Below are positions 1-10,566 of a stretch of 22,445 nucleotides of DNA, piece by piece. The DNA is from Gnetum montanum (lineage: Eukaryota > Streptophyta > Gnetopsida > Gnetales > Gnetaceae), in NCBI GenBank assembly GCA_015680685.1, contig MNCI01030830.1:1-22445 (forward strand), in the 5' to 3' direction. Each line of letters begins with the position of its first letter. The stretch's first letter is position 1. Position numbers and translations under genes: made by a program. The notes beneath the pieces were generated by a model. The model did not search any database. It was not told where the DNA came from and was given only the letters and a program-made list of their open reading frames with translations.

Positions 1-250
1 GTTTAGCTAGGCATCAAGAAGTTAGAGGGATAAGAAATTTTTCCTCAGGTACTAGTGAAGACAAATATCAAAATTTTGCTATCTATTAGAAAGAGAGAAA
101 GATGAAAATTACCTAAGTTTTAGCAAGTTTGTTGAACTTTTACTAAGTGTAAAATATTTGACTAAGTGCATTAAATCCCAAGCATATCAAAATGTTTTAA
201 GTGTTAATTAAAATATGTTAAAATAAAAAATTTAACAAAGTATCAAAGTA

Positions 251-299
251 GCACATCCTAGCCTATCGTGACTAGAGTGTGTGCACATCCTAGCCTATC
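251..299. repeat. Two copies of a 17-bp direct repeat
   Basis: GCACATCCTAGCCTATC occurs at 251-267 and exactly again at 283-299, a 32-bp period. The context ATCAAAGTA also occurs just before the first copy and across the end of the second. This looks like a local slippage duplication; no function is implied. Confidence 0.7.
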
Positions 300-869
300 A
301 AAGTATTAAAATATGCTTCAATATTTTTTATATTTTTGCCTCACTAATACTACCTTTTGATTTTATTGTGTGTTGTGGTTATAGGGGTTGTGTGATTCAT
401 AGACTTTTGATAATTGATTTTATGTTTTTCTTGATCTACAATATGGGTTCCATACGGTGAAAAGATGAAGGTCTTTGTCATGATTGATGATCACTCACTC
501 TATCGTACATAAATATGGGTATGACTAGGGGCTAGGTGATTTCTAGAGTTGTTTCCTAATTACTTTCATAAGCTAAGTTGTTCCCTACTACCTCTTAGAG
601 GCTAACCATATATCAAACCACATCTACTATGTAGCAGATGCATGATAGATGTGAGTATGCATGTCATACATACATGGCCATATAGAGTGCTCTAGTGAGT
701 GCATGTAGTGATAAAATTCTAAGTATATTTGATGACATATATGGAATTTTTAATTTGTAGAAGAAAAAAATTGAACACTCAACCTTGCACTTATTATTAT
801 AAGTGTGTACAACTATTTTACTTAGGTTGGTTAACACATGAAATATTTTTTATATTATTTAAATAAATC

Positions 870-933
870 TCTCTGGATCCCATCCCTACCTACTAGCAAA
901 CATCGACGAGTAGGTAAGGATGGGACCCAGGGA
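870..933. repeat. Near-perfect inverted repeat (hairpin)
   Basis: The left arm at about 870-894 pairs with the right arm at about 909-933 over about 25 positions with three differences, leaving a loop of about 14 bases. The arms share the core CCCATCC/GGATGGG and CTAC/GTAG. In a plus-strand transcript one difference would be a G:U wobble and two would be A:C; in a minus-strand transcript two would be wobbles. It could be a fold-back element remnant or a small-RNA-like hairpin. Nothing in the sequence separates these. Confidence 0.6.
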
Positions 934-1372
934 CACACATAAGCATGATTAAGATAATCATGAAATGTACATGGATGGGTCGCATGAATGGATCCATGAA
1001 TCAATGTGGATTGGTTTATGGTTTTTCCCTCTTACGACTATCTTCCATGCCTTAGAGTGGATCTACCTTAGGTCTTGTGTGAGGCTATTAGATTACCTTG
1101 AGCAAGAGGTTAAGGAAATTATCACTTTTGTTGATGATTATGATCATTCTACATAATTTAGATGAAGGGATTTGGACCATTTGTGGGGGGAACACCCCTC
1201 CAAGTAGTTCAACATAGACTCTTCACACTACTCCTAGATACTAAGAGATTTCAAACCTTGTTCTATCCTACAAACATACATATTAGGATGTCTAAGTAAG
1301 TTGACATGATCTTACTTAGTTTCTTCTAAGTGTAGTTTTGTTTGTAATTCTTGTTTTATGGATGTTGATTTT

Positions 1373-1377
1373 GTTGT
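1373..1377. repeat. Target-site duplication of element 1, left copy
   Basis: GTTGT lies directly before the LTR start TGATGA. The matching pentamer after the 3' LTR, at 9240-9244, is GTTGC, so four of five bases agree and the difference is a T/C transition. A 5-bp duplication is what Ty3/gypsy integrases make. This supports 1378 and 9239 as the true ends and element 1 as one integration event. Confidence 0.65.
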
Positions 1378-2251
1378 TGATGAATCATGTTTCATGGGGC
1401 CCTGATATTGGAGCCACAATGTTGGGTATTCGATATCGGGGGACAACCTCTGATGTCAGACATTTGATATCACCCCTTCCATGCAAGCCTATGAATGCCA
1501 CACTTGGATGCATAGTTGGGATATAACAGATAGCATAGATTCATAGATTTTTAATTTCAAGTTCTGTTAGTTCTCAATGCATGCCCATAGTGTGATGTTA
1601 AGTGATTTTATGGCATCCTTATTCAAGCATGAAATACTTGGATACATTGCATGTTCAACAATAAAGATTGAGATTACTTCCATCATTGCAACATCCACTT
1701 AGCGTTATTACTGCTTCTAATTACTTTAAATTAATTAAATGTTTACTATTTTCCTTAGTTAATGTTTTCATTGATTGCTCTTTATTATTCCTATCATTAA
1801 GTAGAATGAGTACAACTAATCAAAAGTGCTTAAGCGTAATTACTTAGTAACCCAGTACTATATTGTTTGGTACGCCTAGTGACATATGCTTGGTAATCCC
1901 AATAGTAGTTACACAAAGTCCAAGGCATGTACGGATAGTTAGGAATAGATATTCATTGCACGTAGGCTAGTCTAGACTTTACATTCCTTTGTTAATTAAA
2001 TTAAATAATGAATTTCTTTATTATTATTAGGCGTAGCTTAGGGCTGAACAACATCAATTATCATATGCCTCACTTTATACTAAACCATACATGACAAAGC
2101 TACCACTAGTCCAAGTGGAAAGACAACGAACTATGATCAAGACATAACAATCTAGATGTCACAACTAGTCCAATCCATAGAATTCAATCGAATTGTGCAT
2201 GAACACTTATGATTCATATGGTTGGGTGTAGGGGTACCTCGCTACTCATCA
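1378..2251 (+). repeat. 5' LTR of element 1
   Basis: It starts TGATGAATCATG and ends CTACTCATCA, with short terminal inverted repeats TGATGA/TCATCA. It aligns end to end with 8365-9239. The position of the core promoter reads TATGAATG at 1490-1497, where the 3' LTR has TATAAATA, so this upstream copy has a damaged TATA box. A polyadenylation-type AATAAA lies at 1660-1665. Differences from the 3' LTR are mostly A/G and C/T, as expected for old methylated DNA. Confidence 0.92.
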
Positions 2252-2252
2252 T

Positions 2253-2270
2253 TGGTGCCTTTTCCAGAGA
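2253..2270 (+). other. Primer binding site of element 1 (tRNA-Asp type, decayed)
   Basis: The sequence starts TGGTGCC one base after the LTR end. Against the complement of the plant tRNA-Asp 3' end, TGGCGCCGTTGCCGGGGA, I count 13 of 18 matches. Three of the five differences are transitions, two of them at CpG sites. The site in element 2 is better preserved and makes the assignment firmer. Confidence 0.7.
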
Positions 2271-2376
2271 TGGTGCTAGTTATCTAGATTAGTTATATTA
2301 TACATGATCGTTGTAAGCACATGTATGATATATCTTTTCAAAAGTACTAAATCGCACACATCATTAACTGAAAATA

Positions 2377-4783
2377 ATGTCTATTTTACAAGGAAGAAAT
2401 AATGCATTGTATGGTGAGAACATTCATTGGATAACTAATGAGATATATGTTGAAGAAAATTGGAGTGACCAATCTCATGAAGGGGTTTGATATGTTCATG
2501 ACCATCCTAACAACACTCAAAGAATACATTCACCTAAGGTAGACAACCCTAGAGGAGATGAAGTAAGTCCTGGATCAAGGAAGATCCCAATACCTAAGAC
2601 CTTATCAAACCTTGAAAAAGATAAATTAAGAGATCATGTGAAACACCATAGAAGCCATGGAAATTCTCCTAGTTCCTCATCTTCCTCTTCCTCTTCAATG
2701 CTTAGTTCTTACAAAGATGAATGTAGGTATAAAGGCAAAGCTCATCATTGGCATCAAAATAAGGGTATAAATAGAAACAATGGGAAATATCAAAAACATC
2801 TACATGAGCATATTTAAAATTTTCATAATCAGGTAAATAGAAATAGAAAATTTCACCACAACATGTCCAATGAAGATGAATGCTTGTAGGCCACTAAGAG
2901 CTTGATACAAATCACATAGGTAGTTAAGATACTTCACAAGCATCATAGCGAAAGTCACCTAACAAGGCTTGATATTAATAATATCTTGAAATTTGCAGGA
3001 GGTTATGATTCAAATCCACAACATCGTTTACAAGCCTTCCATGATGCATGTGCCTTATACAACATTGAAAGTGGGTGGCAAAAGCTTAGGCTCTTTCCTA
3101 GGACACTAATTGATAAAGCCAAAGTGTGGTATAGATTGTTGAAACCAAATTCAATTTGACAATGGTTAACCATATTAGAACTCTTCAACAAGAAATACCA
3201 AACCTATGCAAGAGTTTCCAACCTGAGCAGACAGATCCAAGGATGGAGACAAGAACAATGTGAACCCTTGGATATGGCCTTAGATAGATATTATTCTCTA
3301 CTGAATAGATGCCTAGGCCATGATTTCTCTAAGGAAGAGAAACTTTTTCACATCATAGATAGGCTTTGTAATGAAATGAGAAAGACCCTTGGGATATATG
3401 CTCAAGGTCAATTATATAGGCTGTAAACCCATCAGATCCAAGAGCCAATCAAGCATGTGGCAAAAGAAGAAGGGGAGCTATGCAAATAGGAGAATGTTGA
3501 GAAATATCACTAGGACCTAACCCTTCAAAGAAAAAGATTGAGAAAGAGGAAACTCTCGATAAGGTGATTCTGCAACAAACCTTGTTGATACAAAAGTCTA
3601 TTGATGAAATTGAAGCAATGTTTGATAGGATGTCGGAGTGGATAAATGAGAAACTTATAAATTTTGTGGAAACCATAAAGGAGAAAGTAACACAACAAAA
3701 ATTAAGCAATCATAATAAATGGAGGAAGAAGAACCAAGAAACAACTAGGAACACTTATCTGCAAATATGGAAATTGGCTAATGAAAAAGAGGCTATAAAC
3801 TCAACCATAAATGAAGATGACTTATGTGACATTTGCGTATATGACTATCCAAAGGATTATTGTCTAGTCATGTTGTATCTACATGAGTATTTGGATTTTG
3901 CATTAAATTCTAAGTCCATAAACAAGTACCTCCCTAGGAAATTATCTTTCCCACAAGGTAATTATAGATAGTCCTACAACCAATTGTACTATCCTAGGGG
4001 GACTTCTTACCAGCCTCAACATTGTCATCAACTGTAGTGGCAAAACCCACAATCATGAGGAAGACCATCACCAAACTAGCCTTATCCTTATTGTCATCCA
4101 AATTTTTATGGTTATTATGTTCAACAACCTATTTCTCCAACTAGTTCTATGGCCTTTACTTTAAATTACTAATATCACTCTCCCCAATATCATCAACCCA
4201 TGACATCTCCTGAAGGATCACCACCTCACACCTCTTACCCTCTATCCTATTCTTGATATTCTCATATTCCATCCCATCACATGTTATTGCCAGCCATACA
4301 ATAATGTTTAGCACCACAACATCAACTGAAAGAATGTCACTTATGCTACAAATGTGCATACCCATGATAATGCCAATAGGTTTCCACCACAATTTTGGAA
4401 ATGTCCTTTCTTTAGGATGACTCTCATACATAAGTGTAACACTCATGGACCTATCACATCATCCACACCAGCACAATGCCAATCTAGTGCAATGCCTTTC
4501 CTTTCACAACCAACATCCTCTGATCCTACACAAGGACTACCATCCATCATTACTCCAACATCTAATAAAAGCAATGACTCCATGCATGCCTAACCATGAT
4601 CAAGGGTGTAGTCATGGGATAGAAATCTGCAATGTTGACACAACTCATACTCTAGCTCACCATACATTTAACAACCAAATGTGTGAACAACAACCTATCT
4701 ATGTTGCTGCCACTAAACCAAGAGACACCCAGTGGCCTGGGAATGTAAGGTTAACACTATTTTGCAAGGGCATTCAAGACTGA
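2377..4783 (+). pseudogene. gag: Decayed gag of element 1
   Basis: Gag forms the particle that packages element RNA. The ATG at 2377 opens a frame that runs to about 3490 with a few stops. At about residue 105 there is a Ser-rich tract. The capsid core follows at about 2990-3440, with motifs such as FAGGY, LFPRTLIDKAKVWY and QGWRQEQCEPLD that fit the retrotrans_gag pattern. A frameshift near 3500 moves the frame, which continues through a basic, helix-rich part (3564-3971) into a long Pro/Tyr/Gln/His-rich tail with several stops. A Cys/His cluster near 4340-4440 may be a broken zinc-binding region. One core stop is TGA before QW, consistent with a lost CGA. The exact 3' end is uncertain. Element 2's gag aligns closely through the core but lacks this tail. 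Confidence 0.85.
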
Positions 4784-5522
4784 AGCTTGCTTTGGAGAGG
4801 ATCCAGTTGTATAACTGTTGTGATTTGTACTTTTTTGACACAACTTCATCATATTATACCTTCCAATTGCATAAATGTTAAATTCAATACTTTCCCTTAT
4901 GATATAACAGATTCGTTCTACACCATGGATCTACTATCCCTTTTCTTATATCTTCCAAAGCTTTAACGTTTGCAATTCTATTTTCTATCACTTCTAGTGC
5001 ATGCATATAAATTCTCACTTACCCTAAAACTTTGGATTTGACCTGAAACCCTTCCACCTATAAACTTCCACTTGTAATATCTTACTTCATACCACTATGA
5101 TTTTCATTGTTTTTGAACCTAGTTGAACTTGGAGTGTTTAATTTTGTTGGGGAAGGGGGCTTATGTAGAAAATTTGCACCAATTTTTCGAAATTTTCTAT
5201 TGCCCAGAAGGTATTATAAGGGTTAGAATGTTAAAAACCTTAAGTGTCTTAATGAAACATCAATTGTATGGATGCTAGAAACTCTAATTCTCTCACCCAA
5301 GGGATCATAACTATCATTATACGCCATACATGAGGAAACAAAAACCAATTGCAAAGGGTCATAATAAAAGTTAACACTTTTTGGGCATTTTTTTGAAATT
5401 TTTCTAACTTTGCAATCATATGGGCTAAAGAACTTAATAGAACTAAGGTCATTACTAAGGTATAAACATGTACATAATAAATGATAGCACCTTAGGAACA
5501 CCAAATCCTTAAATGATTATAG
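4784..5522. other. Noncoding spacer between gag and ORF3 of element 1
   Basis: This stretch, where pol would be expected, has no RT, RNase H or integrase motif in any frame. It contains TATA-like boxes at 5006-5013 (TATAAATT) and 5059-5064 (TATAAA). The second lies 464 bp before the ORF3 start. An inverted repeat TAGAAAATTT/AAATTTTCTA spans 5167-5199. The spacer ends in TTATAG immediately before the ORF3 ATG, a possible splice acceptor. I see no clear alignment with the spacer of element 2. Confidence 0.55.
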
Positions 5523-8177
5523 ATGGCCCCAAAAAGAGGAGGATAAGAAGGATCTTCACATGGTGCAGCTAAATGGCCAAGGGGTGGTAGAGGCTGACTA
5601 GGAGAATAATGCCTACTAGCTGAATGTGAAGAATAAGAGGCATAGTCATTTAGCATTCATCAAGAGGCTCCTACTACAAGAAAATCTGTCCAAGGTTCGG
5701 CCATAGAACCATAAGCTCAAGTGCAAGGACAACACCTCATGTTGTCCCAAGAATGCTTTGAAGCTAGTGAGGAGAAATCCATGTTGACCATGGTTATTGT
5801 GAAAATGAACTTTGGTCCATTTATGGCATTTTCCCCTGAGGAAATTCAAACTCAACTCTAGGTGTCATCATTATGGCACATCCTTTCAAAAAGTGGGGAA
5901 TGGTACCTCGATGAGATGTACCAATGGCATAACAAGGAAGAAGGCACCACCATCAATATTGGTGGAGTCTTTGTCTCTTTTTTAGTCAAGAAAATGATAG
6001 CGGCTCTAAACTTACAAAATGTGGAAGACAAGTTGGCACATCTGTCCACAAGGTCTAATGCAAAAACTAGAGAGTTGTGGCTAAAGCAAGCATACAACAA
6101 AGATAATAAAACATATAGCAAGTTGAATATGGAAGAGAGGACTTATTTTAAGATAGGCACATGCCACCTCTTTCCAACTAAAAAGCTCAATAGAATATTA
6201 ACTTATGTGGCTAGGGGAAGTGCAATATTAATGGGCAAATACAATGCCAATCTTCACCAAATGTACTTCATGAAAATTCAAAGGCAATTCAAGGAAAATA
6301 AGGTAGAGAACCCCACACTTTCATTCCCTTACCTGATCAAGAAGTTGTGTAAGTATGCTCGAATCTTGGGATACACCAATGACATTTCCATGAGAGCACA
6401 AAATGCTTCTTTTACTAAGTTGCTTAAACCTGCAGCACCAAGGAAGGACCTTGGTGATGAACAAGAATAAGAAATAGAAAAGGAACCAGAACCAACAAAG
6501 GAAATAGAGTAAGAGCCCAAGCAGTGGTGTGAGCCACAAGTTCCACCACCACTGCCACAAGATTACTGACCTGTAATGAGCCACTTGCTAAAAATAGTTG
6601 AAGCTCTCAGTTGGGAAAGTAGGGATGAATCAAACCTCTCTCAAGTTATTAATGATGTTGTGCATCCCACCATTTTTTCTGATCCATCAAGGGAACATAT
6701 TTCTTTACAATTAGGAGGAGAAGCCTAATGTTACAAAAAATCTCTAGGAATGCTACATCTTTTCAAGTGCTACTAGAGATAAGAGAAGGTGCCACAGTCA
6801 TGGCCATGAAGCACCAAGATGTGGCAATCATAGTAGAGGTAATAACAAATTAGATCAAAGGATCATCCAATGTGCTTATTATGCCCCCAATGGACTTAAC
6901 TAGGACTAGATATGTCCAAATGCTAGCTAGGACTTCAATGACTCTTACGGTCCATGAGGATGTGCTTAACAAATTGCTGCAAAGTGGATAAGTAATGGAA
7001 ACTCTTTTTGACATCCCTAGTGATGTCACTATAGTGTAGTTAGATCTCATCACCACAAAAGGGAAGCTAGTCATTGTAGAAACTAGGATGAAGCATGTGG
7101 AAATAGAAGTGCATCAACTACAACAAGAGCTAGCCACCCTGAGAGCTAAAAGACAGGACCCTACCTAATTTGTTATGCCTAACGAGTTGGAATAATTCTA
7201 AATGGAGTAGTTGAACCAATTGATTGAATAGAATAAAACTGCTGAGCAAGAGAAGGAGAATAAACAGCTTGTTGTGGATAACGTAAGGTTGACCACTATA
7301 GAAAAATATCTTGGAAGAAAGTGTCCACTAGTTGCAAGAATAACTAGTAAGGGTCAACCAAGACATTAGTAGATTAGCTAGAGAAAACTGAATCCTCTTA
7401 AAGAAGGAGGTTTGTGTAATACATTAGAAATATGCAATTGAGATAAGTGCATGGAAAAACAAGGCCAAGAAACATGAAAATCTAAAGGAGCACTTCTAGG
7501 AACAAATTGGCATATACAAATAAATTAATGAAAAAGAAATCCATATAGCAAAGGCCTTCATTAGATCCATGTTAGCACAAAATCCTGACTAGTAGCCAAT
7601 CTTGGAGAGTTATGCCCTAGTCCACCAAGTAGAAGTAAAGAACCAAGACTTGTAGATTAAAGACTTAAAGGAATACATGGTGTTAGCTAACCTCTATTAT
7701 GCTAACCTTGCCATATTAATAGTAGGTTGGCCCAAAAACAAGTAGCAGGTAGCAGCCACTTCTGTGCTATATGAAAAAGAGTTTGCTAATAGGAAAGATG
7801 CTCTACAAAAGCTCCACATGGCAAATTCAAAATTGCAAACAATAAAGGCTCGCTACCATTGGTAGAGAGATGCAGCCTCGAACCTTGCAAAAATATTAAC
7901 AAATCATCATGAACTAAAGGAAAAGTCTAAAGCCTTTGAGGAGGAATGACAATAGTTTGTAGCTTGGTACATGAAAGCCAATAAGATGTTTCCACAGTTC
8001 CTATGTTTATTGGATGTACTGGTATCAACACACATCGACTCATCAGCCTGGATGGTACATGACCTAAGAATAGAGGAGGAAAAGTTGTAGGTTCTCCTAA
8101 ATTGATACAAATTCTAGAAGCCTAGTGACAAAGGAAAGCAACCAATGGAAGAGCCACTACCTCTAGGAACTACATGA
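5523..8177 (+). pseudogene. ORF3 of element 1: accessory coiled-coil protein (decayed)
   Basis: About 885 codons from ATGGCCCC to TGA at 8175. The start was chosen because element 2 has the same MAPK-type start at its ORF3. Residues about 114-316 (5862-6470) form the best-preserved block, a globular domain ending in LSFPYLIKKLC. The layout (FVSF, WL, a FPT turn, then FPYLI..LC) resembles the plant 'putative plant transposon protein' domain, from memory only. A Glu/Pro-rich linker follows, then a long charged, heptad-like region with NEKEI and LANLYYANLAILI, and a C-terminus ending PLPLGTT. Frameshifts near 6740 and 7315 cancel, so the final part returns to the first frame. The many stops are mostly TAG/TAA at positions where element 2 or context suggests Gln. 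No signal peptide or membrane segment is seen. Function unknown; structural or RNA-handling roles are guesses. Confidence 0.8.
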
Positions 8178-8330
8178 GTTTCCTAAGTTTTGTTGTTTTG
8201 TCATGTTATGTCCATTTTTGTAAAAACACCATTATAGCATTGAAAACTCAATTTATATGTTTAGTTACGTTAGTCAATAATTCCATACATTCTTAATACT
8301 TTGTAAAGAACATGTTCCTCATTTTTTTAA
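8178..8330. other. Untranslated region between ORF3 and the polypurine-tract region of element 1
   Basis: AT-rich sequence after the ORF3 stop with no open frame of note. The equivalent stretch in element 2 is 21980-22185. Confidence 0.5.
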
Positions 8331-8364
8331 CTCGAGGACAAGTTTTCATTTAGTTGTGGGCGTA
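8331..8364 (+). other. Polypurine-tract region of element 1
   Basis: Starts CTCGAGGACAAGTTTTCA and ends GTTGTGGGCGTA directly before the 3' LTR. It aligns with 22186-22219 of element 2 over its whole 34 bases. The purine run just before the LTR, GTGGG, is the likely plus-strand primer; plant gypsy elements commonly have a GAGGACAAG-type block here. The conserved upstream block suggests selection on the extended region. Confidence 0.7.
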
Positions 8365-9239
8365 TGATGAGTCATGTTTTGCAGGGCCCTAATATCGGAG
8401 CCACGATGCCCAGTATCCAATATCAAGGCGCAACCTCTGATGTTGGACATCTAATATAATCCCTTCCATGCAAGCCTATAAATACCACACTTGGGTGCAT
8501 GGTTGGGATATAGCAGATAGCATATATAGAAATAGAATATATTCATAGATTTTTTATTTCAAGTTCTATTAGTTCCGAGTGCATGCTCGCAATGTGATGT
8601 TAAGTCATTTTATGACATCCTTATTCAAGTGTTACATGCTTGGATACATTACATGATTGGCAATAAAGATCGAGATTACTTTCATCATTACAACATCCAC
8701 TTAGATTTATTATTGCTTTTAATTGCTTAAATGTTTAATGTATTCCTTAGTTAATGTTATCATTTATTGTTCTTTATTCTTCGTGTTATTAAGTGGAATG
8801 AGTACAACTAATTGCAAGCGCTTATCTGTAATTACTTGGTAACCTAGTAGTGTATCATTTGGTATGCCTAATGATGTATGCTTGGTAATCTCAGTGGTAG
8901 TTATGCGAAGTCCAAGGCATGCGCAAATGGTTAGGGATGAATACTTATCGCACGTAGGCTAGTTTAGACTTTACTTTTGATTGTTAATTAGATTAAACAA
9001 TTAAGTTCTGTATTATCATTAGAAGTAGCTTAGGGCGAAACAACATCAATCATCATATGCCTCTGGACAAAACCATACGTGGAAAAGCTACCACTAGTCC
9101 AACTAGGAAGATAGTGAACTGCAATCAAGGTATAACAATTTAGATGCACAACTAGCCCCATCCACGGAATTCAACTGAATTGTGTGTGAACGCTTGTGAT
9201 TTGTATGGTTGGGTGTAGGGGGTACCTCGCCTCTCATCA
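8365..9239 (+). repeat. 3' LTR of element 1
   Basis: Starts TGATGAGTCATG and ends CTCTCATCA, 875 bp. It keeps a good core promoter, CCTATAAATACC at 8475-8486, and AATAAA at 8662-8667. Its last 75 bp or so, including GGGTGTAGGG and GTACCTCGC, resemble the end of the element 2 LTR, although the rest of the two LTR families is hard to align. Confidence 0.92.
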
Positions 9240-9244
9240 GTTGC
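9240..9244. repeat. Target-site duplication of element 1, right copy
   Basis: GTTGC directly follows the 3' LTR end CA and matches GTTGT at 1373-1377 apart from one transition. Confidence 0.65.
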
Positions 9245-9256
9245 TATTGTATATGT

Positions 9257-9560
9257 AGGTTGGAGGTTCCTAATAAGGAGGATACCTACTTGGAGATGCT
9301 AGAGAACAAGCTGTGCGAGGTGGCCCTTAAGAGCACCTAGCATTCCACCATTTGTGTGTCATTTCCTAATGAGTTGATAAGGGCTTGAGAGCATAAGTGG
9401 TATGATGCCATCTAGTAGGTAGGATTGATGCATGGACTTTATGAGAGACTTAACTTGGGTTTGACCAAGGAATGGTCAAACACCTTTTAGATCTATTTGT
9501 TACCATAGGGTAAACTCACGATGTTGATTTCTCTGTGTTCTGCTGAGGTTTAGCTTAGTA
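9257..9560 (+). pseudogene. Decayed coding remnant, family unknown
   Basis: One frame from AGG at 9257 gives about 100 residues that look protein-like, with pieces such as DTYLEMLENKLCEVALKST, FPNELI, EHKWYDAI, GLMHGLYERLNL and LTKEWSNTF. It is interrupted by TAG (several) and one TGA, each fitting a lost CAG or CGA codon. There is no frameshift across about 300 bp. Just before it, TATTGTATATGTAG ends in a possible intron acceptor with a T-rich lead that continues into the left flank of element 1 once the element is removed. I do not recognise the family. It may be an exon of a dead host gene or part of an older transposon. Confidence 0.45.
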
Positions 9561-9839
9561 TTGATTTTTCCTTGTATAATCCTATGTCTAATTCATCTAT
9601 GCATTTCTTTTGTAAATAAGATCAAGATCTCAAAGGTTTTGTACATTCAATTGTGAAATGCGTTAGAAGGTAGTGCGCAGGTCAATGTGCACAACACCCA
9701 CATGAATCATGCATGGTTGATGAGTGGATCTAGGAGGTAGTGCTTTCCAAGCATATTTTATTATTTTTAAGACCAAATTTTGCATAACATATGTGAACGT
9801 GTAATGGATATAATTGTATTTTCTAGTTTTGGCATGCCA
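9561..9839. other. Noncoding stretch, nothing recognised
   Basis: AT-rich sequence with no frame or family signal. A short motif, AGGTAGTGC, occurs twice (about 9668 and 9734), which may be a small local duplication. Confidence 0.5.
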
Positions 9840-10260
9840 CAGTTAAGTTCAAGTCCAAGAGAGCTGTTGTTTCCAAACAAATACGCAAATGCGGCTTGCG
9901 AGCCATGTTTCACAACAGAGCTATAAATTAAGCTACAGCGTTAGGAATTAGCGGTTAAGCACTTGCTGCAAGCCAGGAAGAAATAGCAATTTGCAGCGCA
10001 AGATGCGACATAACAGCAACCATGATGCTGAAATTGAGCATGAGCGTGAGCGTGGGAAAAATTTCATAAGGAAACAATATCCCAAAAGAAGAAAACAAAG
10101 GCAAGCAGTGAGGGATCAAAGGTGCTAGAGCGCATCGGCGTCCTTGCTGAAATTAATACGATTCTTTGCTCGTCTCCACTCCACTCCACTCTGCTTCAAT
10201 TTCGTTTCTTGTGCTGCATGGTTTTGCACCGTCGTTGCGCTTTCCATTTTGACATGATTG
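9840..10260. promoter_or_regulatory. CpG-retaining stretch with a TATA-like box, possible promoter region
   Basis: About 18 CpG dinucleotides occur in roughly 420 bp, far denser than in the surrounding DNA, where CpG is strongly depleted. A TATA-like box TATAAATTA lies at 9922-9930 (+). Downstream are short ATG frames only, 15 and 20 codons, at about 10021 and 10219. A pyrimidine-rich CCACT triplet repeat lies at 10176-10190. Low CpG loss usually means little long-term methylation, as at gene starts, or a young insertion. Which strand would be transcribed, and whether anything is, cannot be told here. Confidence 0.35.
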
Positions 10261-10566
10261 TTAGCTTATTAGATTTTTAAGTTTGTTTTTGCAACCGAAA
10301 TGATGTGCTCCTTAAACCATTATGTTTGGCATCAGCCTGCTCTGCACCACCACTGATTTTGGTGCTGTTAACAAAAGTTTATTTTCACTGTATCGACGGT
10401 GAAGGTTAAAATCATAGATCTTCTCTGATTTAAGATAGCTTGCCATATCAGAAGGTAAATCTACGGTCCTGCATGGATGCTCTATGGCTCTATGCCCCGA
10501 TACCAATTATATCACAAGAAGAATGCACAAAAATAAAGGTATCTGCAACATCCACGACTTGAAATG
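10261..10566. other. Noncoding stretch, nothing firmly recognised
   Basis: A minus-strand open frame at 10312-10506 has no recognisable family. On the minus strand TGGTATCGGGGC (10494-10505) resembles a copia-type tRNA-Met primer site, but no LTR end was found next to it. Confidence 0.4.

Larger units (their letters stand above)
1..1377. other. Flanking DNA upstream of element 1, no supported gene
   Basis: AT-rich sequence with no recognisable protein domain, tRNA or rRNA. A 63-codon open frame at 965-1156 (+) has no stop, but its composition and sequence suggest no family, so I do not call it a gene; it could be a decayed exon. The last part, about 1340-1377, is T-rich. It becomes continuous with the sequence at 9245 onward if element 1 and one copy of its target duplication are removed. 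A short direct repeat and a hairpin in this stretch are listed separately. Confidence 0.6.
1378..9239 (+). mobile_element. Element 1: decayed, pol-less Ty3/gypsy LTR retrotransposon
   Basis: A 7.86-kb element bounded by two LTRs of 874 and 875 bp that begin TGATGA and end TCATCA, flanked by an imperfect 5-bp duplication. Inside, in order, are a tRNA-Asp-type primer site, a decayed gag, a noncoding spacer, a long accessory frame (ORF3) and a polypurine-tract region. No protease, RT, RNase H or integrase motif appears in any frame between gag and ORF3, so the copy is non-autonomous. By eye the LTRs differ at roughly 15-20% of positions, mostly transitions, so the insertion is old. The family resembles element 2 in gag and ORF3, but its LTRs are largely different. 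Confidence 0.9.

Noticed and set aside
965-1156. 63-codon frame in the left flank as a small gene
   Set aside because: Short, no recognisable motif, and no promoter or homologue visible in the window.
4156-4446. Minus-strand frame opposite the gag tail of element 1
   Set aside because: It mirrors the Pro/Tyr/His-rich plus-strand tail; no independent support.
10494-10505. Minus-strand copia-type primer site TGGTATCGGGGC, suggesting an antisense copia element
   Set aside because: Two of 12 bases differ from TGGTATCAGAGC, no LTR end with CA is adjacent, and no copia gag or pol is visible on the minus strand.
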